Source: DATJOJ01 sp035507035 (GTDB lineage: Bacteria; Acidobacteriota; Terriglobia; Terriglobales; Acidobacteriaceae). Taken from it: DNA of 64,000 nucleotides. Positions 54,232 to 62,993 of the stretch are shown one piece after another. The notes below the pieces were generated by a model. It made no database searches and was not told the origin of the DNA. It saw only the letters and a list, made by a program, of their open reading frames with translations. How positions within the stretch are numbered: position 1 is the first letter of the stretch; each line of letters starts with the position of its first letter. Where the stretch lies: contig DATJOJ010000011.1 of NCBI GenBank assembly GCA_035507035.1, positions 124,001-188,000 of the forward strand, in the 5' to 3' direction. Position numbers and translations under genes: made by a program.

Positions 54232-55176
54232 ATGGATATCTCTGTAGTCATCGTCGGCTGGAACGCCAGGCACTATCTGGAACTATGTCTCAAGAGTCTC
54301 TACGACGCGCCACCGCGCCGCAGCATGGAAGTCTTCGTAGTAGACAACGCTTCGAGTGATGGCTCCTCGGAGATGATCAAAGCTCAGTTTCCCCAAGTGA
54401 AGCTCATCCGAAGTGAAGAAAACCTCGGTTTTGCAAAAGGAAACAACGTTGGCATCCGGCAAGGCCAGGGACGTTATATCGCGCTGGTGAATCCTGACGT
54501 GATCGTGTTTCCTGGGTGTCTCGATGCTCTAGCAGACTTTCTGGATGAAAACCCCAAAGTCGGAGATGTTGGACCTCGCGTGTTAAACCCCGACATGACC
54601 ATGCAGAGTACCTGCCGCCGATTCCCGACACTGTGGAACAACTTTTGCTCGTCAGTTGGCCTGGCGACGCGATTTAAGAACTCGAAGTTCTTCGCCGGGG
54701 AGCACATGTTCTACTTTCCGCACGATCGGACTTTGGCGGTCGATGTTTTGGTCGGGTGTTTCTCAATGATTCGCCGCGAAACGTTCGACGAAGTGGGATT
54801 GCTCGACGAAAACTTATTCATGTATGGCGATGACGTCGATTGGTGCCGGCGTGCCTGGAAGGCGGGATGGCAGGTAGTTTTCTATCCTGGTGGCAGAGCC
54901 ATTCATGACCGGGGCAAGATCACCGCTCCATATCCCGTTCGCTTTGCAGTCGCTCAGCAGCGCTCAGTTTTATATTACTGGCGCAAACATCATGGATTCC
55001 TGGGCGAGATGGGAATTCGCAGCATTATGCTCTTCCACCATCTCTTGCGCTACGGCGTCGCAGTGATCTCCGGTCTCGCGCCGGGTAAAGCCGGCGAACA
55101 ACGAGAAGTGCGCAAGCAAGTGAGCGGAGCCTGCTTGAAGGGGCTGGTCTTCGAAGCCGTTCTCCACAAAGCGTAA
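54232..55176 (+). CDS. Family 2 glycosyltransferase, rhamnosyltransferase-like
   Basis: 314 aa. ISVVIVGWNARHYLELCLKSLYDA, EVFVVDNASSDGSSEMI, NLGFAKGNNVGI, IALVNPDVIVFPGCLDAL (NPD in the DxD place), GCFSMIRRETFDEVGLLDENLFMYGDDVDWCRRAWKAGW: the standard layout of WcaA/RfbF-type GT2 enzymes, many of which move rhamnose. The C-terminal amphipathic region may associate with the membrane. Specificity cannot be read. It starts 12 bp after the VOC gene. Confidence 0.9.
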   Translation: MDISVVIVGWNARHYLELCLKSLYDAPPRRSMEVFVVDNASSDGSSEMIKAQFPQVKLIRSEENLGFAKGNNVGIRQGQGRYIALVNPDVIVFPGCLDALADFLDENPKVGDVGPRVLNPDMTMQSTCRRFPTLWNNFCSSVGLATRFKNSKFFAGEHMFYFPHDRTLAVDVLVGCFSMIRRETFDEVGLLDENLFMYGDDVDWCRRAWKAGWQVVFYPGGRAIHDRGKITAPYPVRFAVAQQRSVLYYWRKHHGFLGEMGIRSIMLFHHLLRYGVAVISGLAPGKAGEQREVRKQVSGACLKGLVFEAVLHKA

Positions 55177-55182
55177 CCCCCA

Positions 55183-55920
55183 ATGATTTTTTCTAACTCA
55201 CTCGCACGAATGGCGGATTTCTACAAGCGCAACGGAATGCGGGCGACTTTTCGCCGCATGGGTTTAGCCGTCAAACGCGCATTGTTCACGAGCCGCATGG
55301 TGCTCTTTTACTGTGATCTCGCTGCACTGCGTTCACAGACGGCAGTTCTGCCGAACTCGCTCAAAGTGGAGCGGCGCAGGAGTCGGGCCGATCTCAGTAC
55401 CGCAGATTTCAAGCAAATTGTCAGCGCCTGGAATCCGAAACTCGCGGAGCGCAACCTGATGGAGCGGTTTGCACTCGGCGCGTCATTGTGGCTGATCAAA
55501 TATGACGATGGCCTAGCCGGCTACGGATGGACCTTGCAGGGACGCACGGTGGAGCCCCATTATTTCCCGCTGGGGGAACGCGATGTGCAGTTCCTGGATT
55601 TCCATGTCTTTGCAAAATACCGCGGCCGAGCAATGGATTGGTTTCTGATGACTTACATTCTCCACGAATTGGCTGTGGATGGGTGCTCGCGTGCATTCGG
55701 AGAAGCCGCGGAGTGGAACGCGGCATCGCTTTCATCTTTTGCGCTGGCGGCCTTTCGCCAGTTGGGTTGGGCTAGAAAATTCAGGCTCCCCGGACGCACG
55801 CTTGTATTGTGGACACGCGATGAAACCCCGCAACATCAGATAACTCGGAACGTACCCTTACAATCTCCTATTGGAAGCCTTTCAGCATCTCCGCTATGTG
55901 TACGCGACGAATCCCACTAA
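55183..55920 (+). CDS. GNAT-like acyltransferase
   Basis: 245 aa. The basic N-terminus (about 1-45) is amphipathic. The core (LSTADFKQIVSAWNP...WLIKYDDGLAGYGWTLQGR...VQFLDFHVFAKYRGRAMDWFLMTYILHELAVDGCSRAFGEAAEWNAASLSSFALAAFRQLGWARKFRL) follows the GNAT fold: a beta-bulge strand, a pyrophosphate-loop equivalent 'KYRGRAMDWFL', and the 'W N..S..F...FRQLGW' end. The acyl donor loop (Q/RxxGxG/A) is present as YRGRAM. It probably acylates an amino sugar. Alternatively it may use the ACP-bound group. Confidence 0.75.
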   Translation: MIFSNSLARMADFYKRNGMRATFRRMGLAVKRALFTSRMVLFYCDLAALRSQTAVLPNSLKVERRRSRADLSTADFKQIVSAWNPKLAERNLMERFALGASLWLIKYDDGLAGYGWTLQGRTVEPHYFPLGERDVQFLDFHVFAKYRGRAMDWFLMTYILHELAVDGCSRAFGEAAEWNAASLSSFALAAFRQLGWARKFRLPGRTLVLWTRDETPQHQITRNVPLQSPIGSLSASPLCVRDESH

Positions 55921-55942
55921 TCATTCGGACTCAGGCACTTAG

Positions 55943-56491
55943 ATGAAGGATACATTTTTCCGTGGTTTGATTCAGCGTTCTCTCCAATTAGTGGCGAGGA
56001 TAATCCCTGGTGGCGAGAAAATACGTGTTGCACTGCACCGCGCGCGCGGAGTACGCATTGGAAAGGGCGTGTTTATCAGTCAGGACGTGATCCTCGAAAC
56101 GGCGTATCCGGATCTAATAACGCTCGAAGATCGTGCGTGGATAGGCTTGGGGACCGTGATCATTGCTCATTTCCACGAAATGCGCAAAGGCGTCAAAATT
56201 GAGAGTGACGCTTTTATTGGACCACGCGTCGTCATATTACCGAATGTCACTATCGGACGTGGCGCTGTCGTGGCAGCAGGCAGCGTAGTGACACGCTCCG
56301 TCCCGCCTATGACGTTCGTTCAGGGGAATCCGGCGGCTCCCATTGCTAGATGTGGAATACCTCTTACTCCCGACGTGACACTGAAAGAGTTTTCCATGCG
56401 TCTCGAACCATTTCGCACCCGTATTAGACCCACGGCCACAGTCGCAGAGCCCGTTAACGGGCGACCCGATGAATCACACGATTGCGTATGA
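55943..56491 (+). CDS. Left-handed beta-helix O-acetyltransferase (WcaF/CysE-like)
   Basis: 182 aa. Short hydrophobic/basic N-terminus, then hexapeptide coils (GVRIGKGVFISQDVILETAYPDLITLEDRAWIGLGTVIIAHFHE, VKIESDAFIGPRVVILPNVTIGRGAVVAAGSVVTRSVPPMTFVQGNPAAPIAR). The catalytic His of the family fits the HFHE segment. It would add acetyl to a sugar of the repeat unit. Overlaps the next gene by 4 bp (ATGA at 56488-56491). Confidence 0.87.
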   Translation: MKDTFFRGLIQRSLQLVARIIPGGEKIRVALHRARGVRIGKGVFISQDVILETAYPDLITLEDRAWIGLGTVIIAHFHEMRKGVKIESDAFIGPRVVILPNVTIGRGAVVAAGSVVTRSVPPMTFVQGNPAAPIARCGIPLTPDVTLKEFSMRLEPFRTRIRPTATVAEPVNGRPDESHDCV

Positions 56492-58290
56492 AGCTGGTCA
56501 TCCCGCACACGGGTGAAATGCGCGCGGTAGATCGGCGTCTGGTGAGTCTGGCCGAGTTTCTTGGGATAGTTTGTGAATCGCTTCGCCTAGAGGAACACGT
56601 TCGGCAGCCTGCGGAATATATTGAAAGAGCAGTTACGGATGAGCATTCCTGTTTGGTCATCAACCCGCAACTTATGCGCGAATGGTTAGGAAGAGATGTG
56701 CTACCAAGCGACCTAGTTAGGTGCTTGGTGTCACATTTTCGATACCTGATTATTCATGCGGTCACGTCAGATTCTTCGGCATGTGGGATCGTCGCGTCCC
56801 TGTCGCGCGGCAAACTGTCATCGGTGCGCCCAGTAGAAGATGTCGGTCGACCGTACGAGATCGCTGTAAACTCAAACGATATTTGTGGGGCGTTCTCGGG
56901 ACTCTCGTTCGGCCGTGTGAACCCTGACAACGACCGCGTTTTTACTGTTACCAGCGAATCAGTTCGCAAACTTATTTGCATTGGTGGCCAGCCTTTGATG
57001 GCAGAGCTGGCGGGCGACACCGCTAAGATATTGTTCATTGGCAGTGAAGACGTTGCAGACGTCAACGCACACTCCGGTTATGCACCAGTGGACGACCATT
57101 TTTCCCGTTTCATGCCCCATGCTATGGCTCTGCGCTACGTTTTTGGGGAAGAGTGTTGGCATCCCTGCGAATCTCATGCGTCGATCATCGTGGACGATCC
57201 TCTCCTGCGTCCGAACTATGGGTTTCTGAATTTCGACACTCTCCTTCGCCTCGCGAAGGAGCACAAGTTTCATACGAGCATCGCATTTATTCCTCACAAT
57301 TATCGAAGAAATTCGAAAGAAATCCTGCGCCAATTCACGGAGAATCCCCGGTACTTTTCAATCTGCTACCACGGGAATGATCATACAGCGTCAGAGTTCG
57401 CATGCCACGATGTCGACTTTTTGAACACGGCCCTGGCGATCGCCGAAAAACGGATGAGGTTGCAATACGAGAGGACGGGACTTGGCTGCGATAAGGTAAT
57501 GGTGTTCCCGCAGTCGGATTTCTCGATTGAAGCCATGCAGGTTCTAAAGTCGCGAAATTTCGCTGGCGCCGTAAGCTCAGCCTGGCACCCTCTAGGACAG
57601 CCAGTTCTTCCACTCTTGAGTGACCTTTGTCAGCCGGCGATGCTCCAGTATGAGGGTTTCCCTTTATTCGGACGCAATGCCGCCCGGTCTACCCGAAGCC
57701 AGGATGTTGCCTTCAACGTTTTCTTCGGGAAACCCACTATGACAGGGGAACATCACGACAGCTTCGAAAATGTGCAATATTTAGTGGAAGCCGTCCAGAG
57801 AATCAATGCCGTTGCTCCTCGTATTTCGTGGTCAAATCTGGCGACGGCCTTCAGCAGATCACTTCTCCAAAGGCGTGCATTAGACGGACCTGTAAAAATC
57901 AAGCCTTACTCCTCTACAGTTACGATTACCAACCATTCTCCGTCGGGCGAGCAATTTTCCATTGAGTGGGGCAAACCAGATCGATGCGTTCCTTTAGAAC
58001 GGGTACTTCGGGACGGAACTCCTTGTTCTGGTGTTCAAGCTGATGACGCAGGCGTTCGTGCCGTAGTGGAATTACCACCCGGCGGTTCTGAAACATTCTC
58101 TCTGGTCTGTAGGAATGGTCACGTGACCGCTGAGAGCCTCGGCTTTCAATGGAATGCCAAGGCCTTTCTGCGGAGAAGGCTTTCCGAAGTGAGAGACAAT
58201 CACCTAAGTAAACATCAGAGCGTGCTGAGGCTTGCCAAAAGGCTTCAGCGACGCCTCTTACCCTCAGCCGCCGTCGTTTCGTGCATCTGA
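56488..58290 (+). CDS. Large NodB-barrel-like protein of unknown substrate
   Basis: About 600 aa, ATG in a 4-bp overlap; a TTG two codons upstream is also possible. Residues 1-220 are an unrecognised alpha/beta domain (KLVIPHTGEMRAVDRRLVSLAEFLGI). Residues about 228-440 resemble a polysaccharide deacetylase barrel: SIIVDDPLLRPNYGFLNFDTLL with Asp236/Asp237, FHTSIAFIPHNYRR, and ICYHGNDHTASEF with His295/His299 as HxxxH. The last ~110 residues look like an all-beta domain (KIKPYSSTVTITNHSP). No signal peptide. The metal-site residues suggest activity on a carbohydrate, but the family could not be named. Confidence 0.75.
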   Translation: MKLVIPHTGEMRAVDRRLVSLAEFLGIVCESLRLEEHVRQPAEYIERAVTDEHSCLVINPQLMREWLGRDVLPSDLVRCLVSHFRYLIIHAVTSDSSACGIVASLSRGKLSSVRPVEDVGRPYEIAVNSNDICGAFSGLSFGRVNPDNDRVFTVTSESVRKLICIGGQPLMAELAGDTAKILFIGSEDVADVNAHSGYAPVDDHFSRFMPHAMALRYVFGEECWHPCESHASIIVDDPLLRPNYGFLNFDTLLRLAKEHKFHTSIAFIPHNYRRNSKEILRQFTENPRYFSICYHGNDHTASEFACHDVDFLNTALAIAEKRMRLQYERTGLGCDKVMVFPQSDFSIEAMQVLKSRNFAGAVSSAWHPLGQPVLPLLSDLCQPAMLQYEGFPLFGRNAARSTRSQDVAFNVFFGKPTMTGEHHDSFENVQYLVEAVQRINAVAPRISWSNLATAFSRSLLQRRALDGPVKIKPYSSTVTITNHSPSGEQFSIEWGKPDRCVPLERVLRDGTPCSGVQADDAGVRAVVELPPGGSETFSLVCRNGHVTAESLGFQWNAKAFLRRRLSEVRDNHLSKHQSVLRLAKRLQRRLLPSAAVVSCI

Positions 58291-58474
58291 GACTTGGCTG
58301 ACAGTACCCTAAAGAACAAATTAGGCACGGTACTAGCGACAGACCCGGAATATGCCCTTTCGAGACCTATGCTCGCCTGCAACTCATCCCTACGATGAAC
58401 TTGTGGCCTATCTACATGGATTTTCAATGAGTAAGCCACAAACTCGTACGCGTTGTTGCCGAATGGGAGAATCG

Positions 58475-60310
58475 ATGAGGTTGTCATCCAAGCGGACGTG
58501 GCGGAGCTTAAGCACGAAGTTTTTTAATGGGAGAGTAAGTCTCTCGCTTCTCTTTCTGCTGGTCGCTATTCCCGCGTTCGCCTCGGGAGGAAGTTGCCCT
58601 TCCGGTGCGGCCTACTTGAATCCATCGACGAATACGCTAGTGACTCTGTCCAGCCTTGGTGTTACCAACTGTTACTATGTGGCAGCCAACGGTTCCGACT
58701 CCAACAATGGAACCAGCGAAGCGAGTCCCTGGCAACACGCACCGTTTATGCCGAATTGCAGCGGCAAATGTGCGACTGTAACGACCCAGAGCGCAAGCCT
58801 GTGGCCGGGAACAGGAATCATTTTTCGCGGCGGTGACACCTGGCATTTCGGTAACAGCGGCGCCACTCCATATACCGGCGGAACATGGGAGTGGAACACG
58901 GGCACGACTCCGAGCGGAACACTCCCAGGCAGCCCAATCTATTTGGGGTTTGACACGTCCTGGTATTCCGGTTCTTCTTGGGCACGGCCAATCTTCAATG
59001 CGGATAATCCAGCTTGCAACGCAACGACCGCCAATGGATCAACCTGTATTTCGACCACCGACTGGTATGGGCAACCCAGCTACTACGTTACAAGTTGCCA
59101 GTATCAGATCGGAAGCACTAATGACTTCTTTGATGTGAGTTGGGTTCACGGATTCATTATCGACAACTTTGAGATGACAGGCCTTTGCCAGAGCGATGTT
59201 GGTCAGCCGGCACACCACGACAATTACTTCAGCTACGGAAGTGCTCAGGGTCCAGACTATTTTCAGAACAATTACTTGCACGGAGCAAGCCATTTACAGT
59301 TTGCAGCTAAAAATGGAGACCCGGGATGCAGTTCAAGCACGGTTTGCACCAACATCTTTGCTTTTGATGGTAGTGTGAACAACGGCAGTGTTGGGGAAAC
59401 TGTAACCTATAACGTTGTCGATTTCTCAGATTCCGACCCGGGCGGTGAGGGGCTATGCTTCGCGGGATTTTACAACGTAGCCTACAATGTCTTCCGGTAT
59501 ACTACCAATTGCCTTCCAAATCCGCTGCATTTATTCCACGACAATCTCTATGAATACTTTTTCGAAAATGGCCACTCGAACATGATTGAAGACGTCGGGG
59601 AGTCGACCGGAGCAAATGCGATTTACGATAATGTTTTTCGCCACGTAGAAAACGACCTCAGTACCGGGGGCGGCGTCGCTTTATGGTTCGCTCCGCCTAC
59701 GAGTGGGACAGTCGATTATATTTTCAACAACGTGGTTTACGACGTCGGAGCTCTAGAGTATCTCAACATCGGCGGAACAGCGGGTAACAATGCACTAGGT
59801 AACTATACGTTCTTCAACAACACTTTCCAGACCAACATTTCTCAACCGATCCTGCGTTGTAACCTCTACACCAACGGTCCGGTGATTGACACCAATAATC
59901 ATTACATCGACAATCAAAACTACATCCTTGGCCCGTGCAGTACATTAACAAGCACAACGCCCCTTCTAATGAGCAACTCAACGGCGACCAAGGACGGATA
60001 CACTTCTTCGGAGACCTTTGCGTATTCCCCTACGGCGTCGAATTCGCCCACCGTCGGCACAGGAACAAACGAATACTCGGGTTACTGCAGTGCTCTATCG
60101 ACAGCAGGACTCACTGCGGCGGCGACAGCCTGCCAGTCCGATGTAACCTACGCGTGCAGTTATGCCGGTAACGGAGCACCGCCCGTGTGTCCCGCACGAA
60201 CTGTTACTGCGAGACCGCAAACTGGCGCGTGGGATATCGGAGCTTATGAGTTCGATGCGCAGGATCCGCCCCCTAACGCGCCCACAGGCCTGACGGCGGT
60301 GGTGCAGTGA
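58475..60310 (+). CDS. Secreted right-handed beta-helix protein
   Basis: About 611 aa from the ATG five bases after GGGAGA; earlier in-frame starts lack a site. Signal peptide about 1-37 (ends PAFASGG). Then 'YYVAANGSDSNNGTSEASPWQHAPFMPNCSGKC', the common opening of beta-helix proteins with 'DGSDSNDGTS' motifs. Repeating short beta strands and Asn ladders follow (NYFSYGSAQGPDYFQNNYLHGASH, YNVVDFSDSD, YDNVFRHVEND, YIFNNVVYDV, YTFFNNTFQTN). Many Cys suggest extracellular disulphides. It ends with 'TGAWDIGAYEF' and a few residues of what looks like the start of a fibronectin type III domain (PNAPTGLTAVV), so the tail may be shortened. A lyase or epimerase acting on the polymer is plausible. Confidence 0.8.
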   Translation: MRLSSKRTWRSLSTKFFNGRVSLSLLFLLVAIPAFASGGSCPSGAAYLNPSTNTLVTLSSLGVTNCYYVAANGSDSNNGTSEASPWQHAPFMPNCSGKCATVTTQSASLWPGTGIIFRGGDTWHFGNSGATPYTGGTWEWNTGTTPSGTLPGSPIYLGFDTSWYSGSSWARPIFNADNPACNATTANGSTCISTTDWYGQPSYYVTSCQYQIGSTNDFFDVSWVHGFIIDNFEMTGLCQSDVGQPAHHDNYFSYGSAQGPDYFQNNYLHGASHLQFAAKNGDPGCSSSTVCTNIFAFDGSVNNGSVGETVTYNVVDFSDSDPGGEGLCFAGFYNVAYNVFRYTTNCLPNPLHLFHDNLYEYFFENGHSNMIEDVGESTGANAIYDNVFRHVENDLSTGGGVALWFAPPTSGTVDYIFNNVVYDVGALEYLNIGGTAGNNALGNYTFFNNTFQTNISQPILRCNLYTNGPVIDTNNHYIDNQNYILGPCSTLTSTTPLLMSNSTATKDGYTSSETFAYSPTASNSPTVGTGTNEYSGYCSALSTAGLTAAATACQSDVTYACSYAGNGAPPVCPARTVTARPQTGAWDIGAYEFDAQDPPPNAPTGLTAVVQ

Positions 60311-60415
60311 TCACGGGCGTAAGCCTCTATCCCTAACTCCGGTATCGAGCACGTCCCGTAGGCGCGCCTTAGTTCGCCGAATATCCATCTGTTGGCTAGC
60401 AACTAACAAAACCAA

Positions 60416-61765
60416 ATGGAACCAGCACACTTTCGATTTGGCGGCGGCGCTGCCGAAACGATGCTGAATCCAGCGATGGCGCTGGCGATGCTCATCGCCA
60501 TCGTGCTGATTTTCGCTCTGCCGCGAAACAAAGTGATCGTACCTTTTCTTCTGGGTTGCCTTACGATCCCGATACAACAGGTCGTGGTATTGGGGGGCCA
60601 GCACTTTACGGTCCTGCGCATCCTGATTATTGCCGCCCTGATCCGGAGAGCATTTTCAGGAGGAGGCAAGTTCCCCGGTGGATTCAACGGCGTTGATCGT
60701 GTGGCCATCGTTTGGGCAATAGCTATAGAAACCATGGTTTCGCTGCAGTGGATGGAGGCGCAGGTTTTCGTTCACAACCTGGGGGATCTCCTCGACATGC
60801 TTGGAGGGTACTTGGTAATCAGGTTTTTCATTCCCGATGGTGAGACAGTCCGGCGAACGATAAAGACATTGGTTGTTATTTGTATTATCCAGGGCGTCTG
60901 TATGCTCAACGAGCAAATCTCTCACATAAATGTTTTCGGCTACGTAGGCGGGCTTGGGCCCTGGCTCACCATGAGAGAGGGCAGTATACGTTCCGAGGGC
61001 GCGTGGGGATGTATTTCTGCCGGCGCGTTCGGCGGTGCTTTGATTCCATTGTTTCTGGGATTGTGGACGGATCGAGAAAACCGGACACTTGCGATTATCG
61101 GAGTTGCCGCTGCGACGACTATCGTAATCACTTCGAATTCAAGCACGTCCCTGCTGGCGCTGGCTGCCAGTGTTTTGGCGATTTTCTTCTGGCCTATCCG
61201 CAAGCAGATGCGCCTGGTTCGATGGGCGATCGTTCTGACTCTAGTCGCCCTGCATCTGGTGATGAAGGGACCTGTTTGGGCCTTGATTACCCATATCGAC
61301 CTGACCGGGTCTTCCTCCAGCTACCACCGGTACTACTTGGTGGATAACTGTATTCGGCATTTCAGCGAGTGGTGGCTGATGGGATACAAGGACTACAACA
61401 AGTGGGGATTCATGATGTTCGACATGTGTAATCAGTTTGTGGTTCAAGCCGTGAACGGAGGATTGTTGGGCCTCGTGGCCTATATCATGATTTTCAGCAG
61501 GAGCTTCGGAGCGATCGGGAGGGCCAGAAGAAGGGTAGAAGGAGATCGCCGGCACGAATGGTTCCTCTGGTGCCTGGGTTCCTCATTGTTTTCCGTCGTC
61601 GTAGCGCACTTCGGCATTAATTATCCGGCCACAATGGAGATCGGTCTATTCACATTGTGGGTCTGCGCGTCGGTGGCAGCATCTGAGGCCAGACAGCCTG
61701 TGAATGCCAAACTAGAAATTAAGGGGAACGCTTCTCAAGTTCCCGAGTTAGTTGGTGCAGTATGA
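60416..61765 (+). CDS. Wzy/O-antigen-ligase-like membrane polymerase
   Basis: 449 aa with about ten or more hydrophobic helices (ALAMLIAIVLIFALP, VIVPFLLGCLTIPIQQVVVL, ILIIAALIRRA, VAIVWAIAIETMVSL, TLVVICIIQGVCML, AFGGALIPLFLGLW, SLLALAASVLAIFFW, WAIVLTLVALHLV, GLVAYIMIFSRSF, SLFSVVVAHFGI). A large loop with SSSSYHRYYLVDNCIRHFSEWWLMGYKDYNKWG matches the periplasmic loop of the Wzy_C/O-antigen ligase family. It would polymerise undecaprenyl-linked repeat units outside the inner membrane. The stop overlaps the next start (ATGA). Confidence 0.85.
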   Translation: MEPAHFRFGGGAAETMLNPAMALAMLIAIVLIFALPRNKVIVPFLLGCLTIPIQQVVVLGGQHFTVLRILIIAALIRRAFSGGGKFPGGFNGVDRVAIVWAIAIETMVSLQWMEAQVFVHNLGDLLDMLGGYLVIRFFIPDGETVRRTIKTLVVICIIQGVCMLNEQISHINVFGYVGGLGPWLTMREGSIRSEGAWGCISAGAFGGALIPLFLGLWTDRENRTLAIIGVAAATTIVITSNSSTSLLALAASVLAIFFWPIRKQMRLVRWAIVLTLVALHLVMKGPVWALITHIDLTGSSSSYHRYYLVDNCIRHFSEWWLMGYKDYNKWGFMMFDMCNQFVVQAVNGGLLGLVAYIMIFSRSFGAIGRARRRVEGDRRHEWFLWCLGSSLFSVVVAHFGINYPATMEIGLFTLWVCASVAASEARQPVNAKLEIKGNASQVPELVGAV

Positions 61766-62979
61766 CGAAAAATAAAGAGCGCGTGCGAGTACTTTACAGC
61801 TTTCCATTACGGCTGGGAGCAGACAGGATCTGTGGCATTGCGTGGCAACAGATCAATGGCATAACAGCCGCAGGGGCGGATGTCCTGGCTTTTCCCGCTT
61901 CAATCTGCAGGCCGGTTGCCGATGGCGTACAAGTCTCGCCAACACTGGCAAGGGGAAAACTGCGTCTTCCGTACAGGATCGTAGGAACCATGCGCGCGTG
62001 CGCCTTGCATGATCGCGTGGTGGCGCGCCGGTTGAAGAAACTGGTAGGGAAGGTTGACATCATCCATGCTTGGCCGTTAGGAGCACTTGAAACCGTCAAA
62101 ACAGCCAAACAGTTGGGAATCCCTACCGTATTGGAAAGGTGTAACGCCCACACGGGATTTGCGATGGAGGTCGTGCAGCAGGAATGTGATCGGCTCGGCA
62201 TTGTGCTGCCGCCAGATCACGAGCATGCGTACAACGCAGAGAAATTGCATAAGGAAGAAGAGGAATACAGGCTGGCCACGCGTCTGCTGTGCCCTTCGGA
62301 TTTTGTCGTTAAGACCTACGTCGACAAGGGTTATCCGCTCAAACAATTAGCGCGGCACACGTATGGGTACGACGAAAAAGTATATTACCCCAGCAACGAA
62401 CCGCGAGATCCCAAACGCGGCCTGACCATGATCTCTGTAGGCGTGTGCGCCGTGCGAAAGGGCTTACATTACGCCCTGGAAGCATGGCTGAAGTCGCCCG
62501 CGAGCAAGGATGGAATGTTTCTCATCGCCGGAGGGTTTCTGCCGGCGTATCAGGAAAAGCTGGCATCGATGCTCGCACATCCGAGCGTGAAAGTCCTTGG
62601 ACACCGCGATGATGTCCCGGAGTTGCTGCGCAACAGCGATATTTTGGTTCTCCCTAGCATTGAGGAAGGCTTTGGACTTGTGATTGCAGAGGCCATGGGC
62701 AGTGGATGCGTTCCTCTCGCATCGGAAGCCTGTAGCGAAATTTGCGACCATATGAATACCGGCCTCATGCATCGCGTGGGAGACGTCGAGGCGCTAACCC
62801 AACACGTCACCATGCTGCACGAAGACCGAGCTTTGCTGGAAAGGCTTCGCACCAACGCCTTAAAAGCTGCTCCGGGAGTCACCTGGACTGCTGCGGGGCG
62901 CGTGCTTCTCGATGTTTATCGCGAAACGATTGCAGCACATCGCGCGGGCGCTCTCAGGGAACCCGCATACGCTCATTAA
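61762..62979 (+). CDS. Family 4-type glycosyltransferase (GT-B)
   Basis: 405 aa, start in a 4-bp overlap. GT-B fold: an N-terminal acceptor domain (VRVLYSFPLRLGADRICGIAWQQINGITAAGADVLAFPASI, IHAWPLGALETVKTAKQLGIPTVLERCNAH). The donor domain has TMISVGVCAVRKGLHYALEAWL, VKVLGHRDDVPELLRNSDILVLPSIEEGFGLVIAEAMGSGCVPLASEACSE, where the E(G)FGL..AEAM EX7E motif is intact. Retaining enzyme, sugar unknown. Confidence 0.9.
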   Translation: MTKNKERVRVLYSFPLRLGADRICGIAWQQINGITAAGADVLAFPASICRPVADGVQVSPTLARGKLRLPYRIVGTMRACALHDRVVARRLKKLVGKVDIIHAWPLGALETVKTAKQLGIPTVLERCNAHTGFAMEVVQQECDRLGIVLPPDHEHAYNAEKLHKEEEEYRLATRLLCPSDFVVKTYVDKGYPLKQLARHTYGYDEKVYYPSNEPRDPKRGLTMISVGVCAVRKGLHYALEAWLKSPASKDGMFLIAGGFLPAYQEKLASMLAHPSVKVLGHRDDVPELLRNSDILVLPSIEEGFGLVIAEAMGSGCVPLASEACSEICDHMNTGLMHRVGDVEALTQHVTMLHEDRALLERLRTNALKAAPGVTWTAAGRVLLDVYRETIAAHRAGALREPAYAH

Positions 62980-62993
62980 CGAGTGCTCAGTTC

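Noticed and set aside
62742..62993. Longer N-terminus for the last glycosyltransferase
   Set aside because: It overlaps the preceding GT-B gene; the GT2 fold begins right at the ATG at 62994.
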